Of a stretch of 59,490 nucleotides of DNA, positions 27,411-35,700 are shown piece by piece. The DNA is from JAIVHA01 sp965367295 (GTDB lineage Bacteria; Pseudomonadota; Gammaproteobacteria; DSM-19610), in NCBI GenBank assembly GCA_965367295.1, contig CBDUHN010000017.1:1-59490 (forward strand). The letters run 5' to 3'. Below the pieces are notes generated by a model that was not told where the DNA came from, did no database searches, and was given only the letters and a program-made list of their open reading frames with translations. Position 1 is the first letter of the stretch, and each line of letters begins with the position of its first letter. A program made the translations under genes and the position numbers.

Positions 27411-27701
27411 ATGGGCGCACGCAATAACCACGGCGTGTGCCCATGTTGCCAGCGTCACTGCGCACTGACCTTTCATCACCTGATCCCGAAAAAACTGCAC
27501 CGCCGGGTGTATTTCAAAAAGCACTTCAGCCGCGAGCAGCTCAACCAGGGACTCTACCTCTGCCGCGCATGCCACAACGGCATTCATGATCACTACGACG
27601 AGATGACCCTGGCCCGGCAGTTTCCCGACCTCGAATCCCTGCGCCGCGATGCGGCCCTGGCGCGCCACTTCGGGTGGGTGGGGCGGCAGAAAATACAATG
27701 A
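27411..27701 (+). CDS. Small HNH-like zinc protein
   Basis: The product is 96 residues. It contains C-P-C-C, F-H-H-L-I-P-K-K-L-H and C-R-A-C-H-N-G-I-H, the ingredients of an HNH nuclease fold with zinc ligands. It starts 24 bases after bcp and may be co-transcribed. Catalysis is not assured, as no other nuclease domain is present. Confidence 0.75.
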   Translation: MGARNNHGVCPCCQRHCALTFHHLIPKKLHRRVYFKKHFSREQLNQGLYLCRACHNGIHDHYDEMTLARQFPDLESLRRDAALARHFGWVGRQKIQ

Positions 27702-27889
27702 CCTGCCGTCGCCCTGCGGCCTGATCTAAAGCCTTTCCGGACCACGCCGATAAACTTTCTGCGGCGCACGGACCCACCTGCCGCGCTTGACTCCCACGGA
27801 CGAAAAAACCAGGCCTGACGGCAACTGCGCGCCATGCGTACTGCTCCGGGCACGCCGGTACACGGCTATAAAAAACCAGGGGAAGCAAC

Positions 27890-28267
27890 ATGATAATTCG
27901 ATTCCGCCCAGACGGGCTGACACCCTATCGACTGCTGTTCACGATCATCTTCATCGCACTTGGTATGGCTGGGGGCAGCGTCTTTTTCATGGGGGATGTA
28001 ATATGGCTCAGCGCCGCGTTCGCCCCGAACGGAAGTAATCAGGAAGCCTTCATGTGGGCGGCCGGCATCGGAGGTATCGTCAGCCTGTTGTATGGCATGC
28101 TGCTGCTGTACATGATGACCGAACGTCGCGCCGACCAGCAGGATCGACGCCGGCAAACCATCGACATCGGGTTTAGCGAACGCCGAACCGGAACGGATCG
28201 CCGTGAACGGCAACAGGAACAACCGACTCACAACACCGCCTTGCCACAACATCCGCATGCTGCCTGA
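27890..28267 (+). CDS. Small membrane protein, unknown
   Basis: The product is 125 residues with two membrane helices (about 15-35 and 53-77) and a charged cytoplasmic tail containing E-R-R-T-G-T-D-R-R. A good ribosome site (AGGGGA) precedes the ATG. No family recognised. It stands alone between the HNH-like gene and the palindromic element. Confidence 0.7.
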   Translation: MIIRFRPDGLTPYRLLFTIIFIALGMAGGSVFFMGDVIWLSAAFAPNGSNQEAFMWAAGIGGIVSLLYGMLLLYMMTERRADQQDRRRQTIDIGFSERRTGTDRRERQQEQPTHNTALPQHPHAA

Positions 28268-28323
28268 AGCGTATTGCCTGATACGAAACTGGTGAAATCG
28301 GGATCAATGTCCTGGTGTGTTTA

Positions 28324-28397
28324 ATGGGGTCTGACTCGATTGGCGCCAAGTTTAACTCCAATAAGTCATTGAAACATTCAATCGAGTCTGACCCCAT
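28324..28397. mobile_element. 74-bp palindromic MITE-like element
   Basis: Perfect 19-bp terminal inverted repeats (28324-28342, starting ATGGGGTCTGACTCG, and 28379-28397) flank 36 bases. A partial further match (GTCAGACC) lies at about 28437. Repeats with a GGGGTC-GACTCGATT core often flank IS200/REP-associated (RAYT) transposases; that link is from memory. No transposase is in the window, so this would be a non-autonomous copy. Confidence 0.7.
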
Positions 28398-28481
28398 AGA
28401 TCGGCTGGCGCTGAAATCCTCAATTAGCCTGAACAAGTCAGACCACTCCGTGTCTTCATAAAACCGATTACCACCAGCACT

Positions 28482-29669
28482 TCATCCGTCTGAAGAACTA
28501 TCCTCGAAATCGATACTCACACGCCCTCCGGCATGGGGCCGGAAACGCTGGTCTGCGAATTGCTGATGATCGGGATGCTGCCGGTAGCTGTCGATGACCT
28601 TTCGATCTGCAAAACGCACCACCCAGCAATGCCGGTAATCGGCATCGTCCTGCACCGCATGGCCGGTGAACACCTCCTGCACGCCGGGGATGGCCGAGAG
28701 TACGCGCCGACCTTCGGCCATCATTTCGTTCACACCACCGGTATCAAGACCTTCGGTGTTATAGAGGATCACATGTTCGACCGGGGTCCAGGGACGGCAA
28801 TGGGCCAGCAGTTCGTCCGCCTTGTTGGCGCTGCCCCAGCGCTCGATACAGCGTTCCGCTTCCTGCTGAACGGCCTCACTGACGCCCCGCACCAGGGCGG
28901 TATAACCGGTGACGCCGCTGCCCTGTGCATTGCGCTGAATACTGCGGCCTGCTGCATCGGCCAGGGCGGTGTAGTAGTTGATCTTGGTAACGCCATTGGC
29001 GATGAGACGGCGGAACTGGTCATCACTCAACCCGGTACCGCCATGGATCACCAGCGGGATCTGCAAGGCCTGGTTGATCTGCGCCAGGCGATCGAAGTCC
29101 AGCTGTGGCTCACCCTGCATACGCCCATGTACGGTGCCGATGGACACCGCGAGAAAGTCCACCCCGGTGGCATCGAGGTAGGTCTTTGCCTCGGCGGCGG
29201 TGGTGTAGACCACGTCTCCGGGATGACGCTCGGCGTCCTCGCCTTCCACGCCGGGCACATAGCCCAGTTCCCCCTCCACCGGGATGCCGCAGCCATGGGC
29301 CATGTCCACCACCGCACGGGTATGAGTGATGTTGTCCTGCAGCGGCAGGCTCGATGCGTCCACCATGACCCCGGTGCAACCGAGGTTGATGGCCCGTATG
29401 GCGGACTCCAGGGACTCACCATGATCCAGGTGGATCGCCACCGGTACGCGGGTCCGCTGCGCGGCCCGTTCCACCGCGGTCATCAGCAGTTCGAAATCGA
29501 AATAGGCGAAGTGGGATTCGGCCAGGCTGATGATGATGGGTGCCTGTTTGTTCTCGGCGGCGGCGATGATGCCGGTGATGAAATCCAGGCTCACTACATC
29601 AAATGCAGCTACTGCGTACTGGTGATCATACGCATGGCGTAACATGTCACCCATGTGGACCAGTGGCAT
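28482..29669 (-). CDS. Class II ketose-bisphosphate aldolase fused to a Dabb domain
   Basis: The product is 395 residues. Residues 1 to about 290 are a class II aldolase with zinc-site motifs A-I-H-L-D-H-G, E-G-E-L-G-Y-V and V-I-H-G-G-T-G-L, of the fructose/tagatose-bisphosphate type. Residues about 303-390 form a stress-responsive A/B-barrel (Dabb), seen in V-E-H-V-I-L-Y-N, I-P-G-V-Q-E-V-F-T-G and S-Y-R-Q-H-P-D-H. AGGAGA precedes the ATG. Such a fusion is unusual to my knowledge. The gene stands alone; the gap at 29670-29912 is AT-rich at 29790-29840 and may carry its promoter. Confidence 0.87.
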   Translation of the reverse strand: MPLVHMGDMLRHAYDHQYAVAAFDVVSLDFITGIIAAAENKQAPIIISLAESHFAYFDFELLMTAVERAAQRTRVPVAIHLDHGESLESAIRAINLGCTGVMVDASSLPLQDNITHTRAVVDMAHGCGIPVEGELGYVPGVEGEDAERHPGDVVYTTAAEAKTYLDATGVDFLAVSIGTVHGRMQGEPQLDFDRLAQINQALQIPLVIHGGTGLSDDQFRRLIANGVTKINYYTALADAAGRSIQRNAQGSGVTGYTALVRGVSEAVQQEAERCIERWGSANKADELLAHCRPWTPVEHVILYNTEGLDTGGVNEMMAEGRRVLSAIPGVQEVFTGHAVQDDADYRHCWVVRFADRKVIDSYRQHPDHQQFADQRFRPHAGGRVSIDFEDSSSDG

Positions 29670-29912
29670 AGCGAAGTCTCCTACCTCGATGGGAAATTTA
29701 TCGGGGCTTGAGACCTTGCAACCAAGGCCGCAGCCATGGCAAAGGGCACCCGCTCCCCTGCTGGCAAGTGTTCCAGCCCCGCCATCAATAAGTCAAATCA
29801 GCGATTATTAACATTATTATAAGTAACCCTTTGATAATCCCTGCTGAACACCGATGAATACCGCCCCGCCTATCCGGGAACATGGGGGCGGGCACCTTCG
29901 TTTTCGCCTCGC

Positions 29913-32567
29913 CTAGCCCACCTCGGCGATCAGTTCCTTCAGTTCAGGCACACAGGAGCCACAGTTGGTGCCGGCCTTGAGGCAGGCGCCGATCGCTTCC
30001 GTGGTGGTGCAACCCTTGTTCTGAATGGCGTCCACCAGGGTGTTGCGCCCAATATCGAAGCAGGCGCACACAATGCGGCCCACGTCATGCTGACCGCTGG
30101 CGGGTTTGCCGGTAAGCAGGCTGCGGCGGTCCTGTTCATCCAGCGCAGGATGCTCGAACAGGGTGGCCAACCAGTCGCGTTCCGGCAGCCGGATATCCGG
30201 GCCGATGAACAGGCAGCTTTCCAGGCGGCCGCCTTCCATCCGCGCGGCGCGATAGCGCGGCGCGGCGCGGTCTGCGAATTCGATCCATTCCACCTGTACG
30301 CTGTCGGTGCAGAGCAGCTCGCGGGCGGTTGCCGCCCAGTCCTTCGACCGTTCGGTACCGGCGATCTCGTAACGCCACAACCCCTTGCCGCGGGAACAGG
30401 CCCAGTAACGCGAATGACGCAAGGCCAGTCGGCGGCGGGACAGGATGAAGCCATGCCAGTGGGCGGCGAAGGGCGCGATGCGCACCGGGGTGAATTTGAA
30501 TTCCGGCTGACCGGAAACCGGATCGGTCACCGGGCTGACCAGTTGATCGACACTGGCCAGGCTGGAGAACTGCTGGTTCCAGTGGATGGGAATGAACACA
30601 CTACCGGGGCGTTGCGCCTCGCTGACACGCGCGCGCACCACCACCTCGCCCCACTCGCTGCTGACCTGCACCAGGGCGCCCTGTTGCAGGCCATGGCGCG
30701 CGGCATCCTCTGCATGCAGTTCCGCATAGGGTTCCACGGTATGCCCGGCCAAACGCGGCGATTTTCCGGTGCGGGTCATGGTGTGCCAGTGATCGCGTAC
30801 CCGCCCGGTGTTGAGCACCAGCGGATACTCATCGCTGATGGTATGAGCCGGTCCATGCCCGGCGATCGGCACGAACTGCGCCTTACCGCTGGCGGTGAAG
30901 AAGCGACCATCGGCGAACAGGCGCAGGTGGCCCTGCTGTTCACGCACCGGCCATTGCGTCGGCGCGAAAGCCGCGTAATCATCATCGCTCATGTTCATCA
31001 GGCCGGTGAGATCGAAGTCCCGTGTACCCTGGTTTCCATGGGCCGAGAGCGCCGCGTGTTCGCGGAAGATATCTGCCACGCCGGGATAGGCGAAGTGCTC
31101 GCCATGCCCCATGCGGGCGGCCACCTGCGACAGGATCCACCAGTCCGGGCGCGCCGCGCCGGGCGCCTCCATAAAGGCACGCTGGCGCGAGATGCGCCGC
31201 TCCGAGTTGGTGACCATGCCATCGCGTTCGCCCCAGGTCTGTGCCGGCAGCAACACCTGGGCGTACTGGGTGGTATCGGTGCTGTGCATGCAGTCGGATA
31301 CCACCAGGAATTCGCAACGTTCCAATGCCTCGCGCACGCGACTGCTATTGGGCAGGCTCACTGCGGGGTTGGTCGCCATGACCCATAGCGCCTTTACCTT
31401 ACCACTATGTACCGCCTCGAACAGGTCCACGGCCTTCAGGCCTTCCTGTGCAGCGATACGCGGTGACTGCCAGAAACCCTGCACCTGTGCGCGGTGCCGC
31501 GGGTTGTGCAGTTCCATGTGCGCCGCCAGCTGGTTGGCCAGGCCGCCCACCTCACGCCCACCCATGGCATTGGGCTGACCGGTGAGGGAAAAGGGCCCCA
31601 TGCCGGGCCTGCCGATACGGCCGGTGAGCAGATGACAGTTGATGATGCTGTTGACCTTGTCGGTGCCCATGGAAAACTGGTTCACCCCCTGGGAGAACAC
31701 CGTCACCACGCGCTCGGTGCGCGCGAACAGCTTATAGAAGGACTGCACCTGTTCCACCGGCAGACCGCAGCGTTGCGCAATGGCCTCCAGGTCCGGCGCA
31801 TCCTGGCGGGCGGCCTCCAGCGCCGCCGCCAGTCCCTCGGTGGCGTTCTGCACGAACAGCGGGTTACCCTCGCCTTCCCGTTCCAGGTGCAGCAACAGGC
31901 CATTGAACAGGGTGGCATCGCTGCCCGGTTGCAGCGCCAGGTGCAGATCGGCGATGTCGCAGGTGTTGGTGCGGCGCGGATCGATGACCACCACCATGAG
32001 ATCGGGGTTGTCCTTTTTGGCGCGCAGGATGCGCTGGAACAGCACCGGATGGCACCAGGCGGTATTGGAACCGGTAAGCACAATCAGCTTGGCGCGCTCC
32101 AGGTCCTCGTAGCTGCAGGGCACCGTGTCGGATCCGAAAGCTCGCTTGTAGCCCGCCACCGCAGAGGACATGCAGAGCCGGGAATTGGTATCGATATTGG
32201 CGCTGCCGATGAAACCCTTCATCAGCTTGTTGGCGACGTAATAATCCTCCGTCAGCAACTGACCGGAGACATAGAAGGCCACCGCCTCGGGGCCATGGGC
32301 GTCGATGATGGTCTGGAAACGACCGGCCACCGTATCGAGGGCCTGATCCCAGCCGACCGTCTCCTGCCCGATCTGCGGATACAGCAGCCGCCCATCGGGT
32401 CCCAGGGTTTCGCCCAGCGCCGATCCCTTGGAACACAGGCGCCCGAAATTGGCGGGATGCTCGCGGTCGCCCTTCACGGTCACCGCACCCGCCGCATCCA
32501 CCTGCGCCACCACACCACAGCCGACCCCGCAATAGGGACAGGTGGTGCGCACCTCCTTCTGGATCAT
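29913..32567 (-). CDS. nasA: Assimilatory nitrate reductase, catalytic subunit
   Basis: This cytosolic molybdopterin enzyme reduces nitrate to nitrite. The 884-residue product has the N-terminal [4Fe-4S] motif C-P-Y-C-G-V-G-C, the bis-MGD oxidoreductase body, a molybdopterin dinucleotide-binding domain (about 580-700) and a C-terminal BFD-like [2Fe-2S] domain (C-A-C-F-D-I-G and C-G-S-C-V-P). The ATG at 32567 places the cluster correctly; upstream frame to 32627 is unlikely coding. It ends the nas operon, 211 bases after nirD. Confidence 0.95.
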   Translation of the reverse strand: MIQKEVRTTCPYCGVGCGVVAQVDAAGAVTVKGDREHPANFGRLCSKGSALGETLGPDGRLLYPQIGQETVGWDQALDTVAGRFQTIIDAHGPEAVAFYVSGQLLTEDYYVANKLMKGFIGSANIDTNSRLCMSSAVAGYKRAFGSDTVPCSYEDLERAKLIVLTGSNTAWCHPVLFQRILRAKKDNPDLMVVVIDPRRTNTCDIADLHLALQPGSDATLFNGLLLHLEREGEGNPLFVQNATEGLAAALEAARQDAPDLEAIAQRCGLPVEQVQSFYKLFARTERVVTVFSQGVNQFSMGTDKVNSIINCHLLTGRIGRPGMGPFSLTGQPNAMGGREVGGLANQLAAHMELHNPRHRAQVQGFWQSPRIAAQEGLKAVDLFEAVHSGKVKALWVMATNPAVSLPNSSRVREALERCEFLVVSDCMHSTDTTQYAQVLLPAQTWGERDGMVTNSERRISRQRAFMEAPGAARPDWWILSQVAARMGHGEHFAYPGVADIFREHAALSAHGNQGTRDFDLTGLMNMSDDDYAAFAPTQWPVREQQGHLRLFADGRFFTASGKAQFVPIAGHGPAHTISDEYPLVLNTGRVRDHWHTMTRTGKSPRLAGHTVEPYAELHAEDAARHGLQQGALVQVSSEWGEVVVRARVSEAQRPGSVFIPIHWNQQFSSLASVDQLVSPVTDPVSGQPEFKFTPVRIAPFAAHWHGFILSRRRLALRHSRYWACSRGKGLWRYEIAGTERSKDWAATARELLCTDSVQVEWIEFADRAAPRYRAARMEGGRLESCLFIGPDIRLPERDWLATLFEHPALDEQDRRSLLTGKPASGQHDVGRIVCACFDIGRNTLVDAIQNKGCTTTEAIGACLKAGTNCGSCVPELKELIAEVG

Positions 32568-32713
32568 GCTTTTCACCTTACGGTTGAAAACTGTATTTTT
32601 GATGCGGAGACAGGGATGCACCTGCATGGGATTCCGCTATCGTGGTCATGGGTGGGTATCCTGCCCACAGGTGCACATTCATTCGCATTACCACCGACCA
32701 TACATTTATGCAC

Positions 32714-32734
32714 TACGAACGAATTTGCACCTAC
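32714..32734. repeat. Dispersed repeat, AATTCGNACCTACAG family (copy 3)
   Basis: The stretch contains GAATTTGCACCTAC, a diverged copy of the repeat next to the sortase and pssA genes. An inverted partner (GTGCACATTCATTCGCA) lies at about 32671-32687, so the nirD-nasA gap may fold as a long imperfect hairpin. Copy 3 sits inside an operon, not at its end. Confidence 0.5.
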
Positions 32735-32778
32735 GACAGGGACATTGGACCATGCCATGGCCCGGACTGAATGTCCGG

Positions 32779-33150
32779 TTACTGATTGGGACAGCCTTCT
32801 TCCGGCTTCAGCGACAGGAACAGCAGGTCACCCTCCATCCGCACCGGAAAACGGGCGGCACAACCCTCGTCGGGTGCCACCGCCTGGCCACTGTCGAGGC
32901 TGATCTTCCAGTCGTGCAGCGGACAGGCCACTCGTTTGCCGTGCACAATGCCCTGGGACAGCGGACCACCCTTATGGGGACACTGGTCGCGCAGTGCGAA
33001 CACCTCGTCATCCAGGGTGCGAAACAGGGCAATATCGCCCTCCGCACGCCGTACTACCCGGGCACCCTGGCGTGGGATATCGTCCAGCCTTCCCACCTCG
33101 ATCCATTCACCCTGCTCACTCATGATCTGTTCTGCCTGTTGCATGCTCAT
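32779..33150 (-). CDS. nirD: Nitrite reductase (NADH) small subunit
   Basis: The product is 123 residues with a Rieske-type fold: C-P-H-K-G-G and C-P-L-H-D-W supply the [2Fe-2S] ligand positions. NirD partners NirB in reduction of nitrite to ammonium. AGGAGA stands 7 bases before the ATG at 33150. It follows nirB by 29 bases. Confidence 0.94.
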   Translation of the reverse strand: MSMQQAEQIMSEQGEWIEVGRLDDIPRQGARVVRRAEGDIALFRTLDDEVFALRDQCPHKGGPLSQGIVHGKRVACPLHDWKISLDSGQAVAPDEGCAARFPVRMEGDLLFLSLKPEEGCPNQ

Positions 33151-33179
33151 TTCGTATCTCTCCTGATGCTGTCCGCGGT

Positions 33180-35618
33180 TCAGCCCACTTGTGTGATGGG
33201 CGTGAACTCGTGCTGGTCGCTGCCGCTGGCGCAGGCATGCCAGGGATCATCCTGGGCAAACTGCTGGGAGAAGCGGAAACGTGCCGCCAGCGCCTTGCGT
33301 TGTTCCTCATCCTCGACAATGCGTTCCTTCACATATGCCAGGCCGACGCGCTCGATCCAGGGCGCAGTACGTTCCAGGTAATGGGCGTTCTCGCGATACA
33401 GCTGCATATAGGCCGCGCAATATTCGAGCACCTCATCGGAGGTCTTCACGGCACAGAGGAAATCGGTTGCACGCACCTTCACGCCACCGTTACCACCCAC
33501 ATGCAGCTCATAGCCGGAGTCCACACACACCACACCAAAATCCTTGATGGTGGCTTCCGCGCAGTTGCGCGGACAACCGGAGGCAGCCATTTTGAACTTG
33601 TGCGGTGTCCAGGAACCCCAAGTCATTTTTTCCAGATCGATGCCCATCCGGGTCGAATCCTGGGTACCGAAACGGCACCATTCCTTGCCGACACAGGTCT
33701 TCACGGTGCGCAATGCCTTGCCATAGGCATGCCCAGACACCAGCCCGCGGTTATTGAGATCGGCCCAGATCTCCGGAAGCTCCTCCTTCTTCAGGCCATA
33801 CAGGCCGATCCGCTGGCCACCGGTCACATGCACCGTCTTGATCTTGAACTTGTCCGCCGCATCGGCAATGGCGCGCAGCTCATCCGGCGTGGTGCCGCCG
33901 CCCCACATGCGCGGGATGACGGAGTAAGTCGCATCTTTCTGGATATTGGCGTGGGCACGTTCATTGATGAATCGGGACTGGTTATCGTCCTGGTACTCAC
34001 CGGGCCAGGCACAGAGCAGGTAGTAGTTCAATGCGGTACGGCACTTGGGGCAGCCATCCGGGGTTTTCCATTCCAGAAACCGGTGCACCGCCGGCATGGT
34101 CTTGAGTTCATGCTCTATGAGCGCGGCACGCACCTCGTCGTGGGTATGTTCGGTGCAGCCGCACAGGGGTTTCCTGCCGGGCGATTCGGAGTAATCCCCG
34201 CCCACGGTATGGACCAGCAGCGCCTCCACCAGACCGGTGCAGGAGCCACAGGAACTGGAGGCCTTGGTATGGGCACGTACGTCTTCCAGAGTGAACAGCT
34301 TCTTGTCGGTGATAGCCCTGACGATATCGCCCTTGCAGACTCCGTTACAGCCGCAGATCTCCGCCGTGTCAGCCATGGCGGCTACGCGGTTGTCGTCACC
34401 GTGACCGGAATCCCCCAGGTGAGCCTGACCAAACAACAGGTTTTCGCGGAAACCGGATATGTCCGTTCCGTCACGCATCATCTCGAAATACCAGGTACCG
34501 TCAATGGTGTCGCCGTACATGACGGCACCCCGGATGCGGTTGTCCTTGATCACCACCTTTTTATAGACTCCGCGCGCCGGGTCCTGCAGCAGCAGCTCCT
34601 CGGTACTGTCGTCACCGGTGAAATCACCGGCGGAAAACAGGTCGATTCCGGTCACCTTGAGTTTGGTGGAAGTCATGGAACCCTGGTAGCGGGCGATCCC
34701 GTGCCGGGCCAGATGATTGGCGCATACCTTGGCCTGCTCAAACAGCGGCGCCACCAGTCCGTAGGTATCGCCACGATGCTGGACACATTCGCCGACGGCA
34801 TAGATGCGCGGATCATAGGTTTGCATGGTGTCGGTAACCACCAGGCCACGCTCGCAATGCAGGCCCACCTTTTTGGCCAGCTCGATGTTGGGACGAATAC
34901 CGACGGCCATCACCACCAGGTCGGCGGGAATTTCCATGCCATTCTTGAAGCGCACCGCTTCCACATGGTCTTTGCCGAGTATGCTTTCGGTCTGCGCCTC
35001 CATGAGGAAATTGAGCCCGCGTTCCTCCAGGGAACGCATGAGCAGTTTGGACGCGGCCTTGTCCAGCTGGCGTTCCATCAGACTGTCCAGCAGGTGCACC
35101 ACGGTAACCTGCATACCCTGCTTGAGCAGGCCGTTCGCCGCCTCCAGACCCAGCAGGCCGCCGCCAATCACCACCGCCTTGCCGTTGGTCTTCCCGGCCG
35201 CCGCCAGCATGCGATCCACGTCCTGGATATCCCGAAAACCGATCACGCCTTCGAGTTCCCTGCCCGGCACCGGGATCATGAACGGATTGGATCCGGTAGC
35301 CAGGATCAGCCGGTCATACGCCACCTGCGTACCATCGGTTGCAATCACCCGGCGACGGGCGCGGTCGATGTCGACGATCCCCTTGCCCTTGTGCAGGGTG
35401 ATGTCGTTATCCACATACCATTGCTCGTCGTTGAGCATGATCTGCTCGACGGTCTTTTCACCGGCCAGCACCGGGGAGAGCATAATCCGGTTATAGTTGC
35501 CGTATGGTTCCGAGCCGAATACGGTGATTTCATATTGTTCGGGAGCGATCTTGAGCAACTCCTCCACTGCCCGCACACCCGCCATACCATTACCGATCAA
35601 TACGAGTTTTTCTTTCAT
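33180..35618 (-). CDS. nirB: Nitrite reductase (NADH) large subunit
   Basis: NirB reduces nitrite to ammonium with NADH, via FAD, iron-sulfur clusters and sirohaem. The 812-residue product has an N-terminal FAD/NAD domain (G-N-G-M-A-G-V-R-A, second G-G-G-L-L-G-L-E), a BFD-like [2Fe-2S] domain (C-G-C-N-G-V-C), and the sirohaem/[4Fe-4S] motifs C-V-G-K-E-W-C and A-S-G-C-P-R-N-C. The ATG at 35618 has a GGAG site upstream. Part of nrtABC-nirBD-nasA. Confidence 0.96.
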   Translation of the reverse strand: MKEKLVLIGNGMAGVRAVEELLKIAPEQYEITVFGSEPYGNYNRIMLSPVLAGEKTVEQIMLNDEQWYVDNDITLHKGKGIVDIDRARRRVIATDGTQVAYDRLILATGSNPFMIPVPGRELEGVIGFRDIQDVDRMLAAAGKTNGKAVVIGGGLLGLEAANGLLKQGMQVTVVHLLDSLMERQLDKAASKLLMRSLEERGLNFLMEAQTESILGKDHVEAVRFKNGMEIPADLVVMAVGIRPNIELAKKVGLHCERGLVVTDTMQTYDPRIYAVGECVQHRGDTYGLVAPLFEQAKVCANHLARHGIARYQGSMTSTKLKVTGIDLFSAGDFTGDDSTEELLLQDPARGVYKKVVIKDNRIRGAVMYGDTIDGTWYFEMMRDGTDISGFRENLLFGQAHLGDSGHGDDNRVAAMADTAEICGCNGVCKGDIVRAITDKKLFTLEDVRAHTKASSSCGSCTGLVEALLVHTVGGDYSESPGRKPLCGCTEHTHDEVRAALIEHELKTMPAVHRFLEWKTPDGCPKCRTALNYYLLCAWPGEYQDDNQSRFINERAHANIQKDATYSVIPRMWGGGTTPDELRAIADAADKFKIKTVHVTGGQRIGLYGLKKEELPEIWADLNNRGLVSGHAYGKALRTVKTCVGKEWCRFGTQDSTRMGIDLEKMTWGSWTPHKFKMAASGCPRNCAEATIKDFGVVCVDSGYELHVGGNGGVKVRATDFLCAVKTSDEVLEYCAAYMQLYRENAHYLERTAPWIERVGLAYVKERIVEDEEQRKALAARFRFSQQFAQDDPWHACASGSDQHEFTPITQVG

Positions 35619-35700
35619 CTCATTCACTCCAGGAGAGGACTTTCCTCTCGTTGTGGGATACCGCGCCTGCTGCATCCCTGTATTGCGTGCTTGTTATCGA

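Noticed and set aside
28533..29642. 369-codon frame opposite the aldolase
   Set aside because: Antisense shadow; the minus-strand frame has aldolase motifs and a good ribosome site.
32568..32778. Separate promoter or leader for nasA in the nirD-nasA gap
   Set aside because: I found no sigma-54 or sigma-70 match and no terminator; the gap looks like repeat sequence.
30087..32903. Long plus-strand frames opposite nasA
   Set aside because: They are shadows of the nitrate reductase gene; their predicted proteins are rich in H, G, R and Q with no domain.
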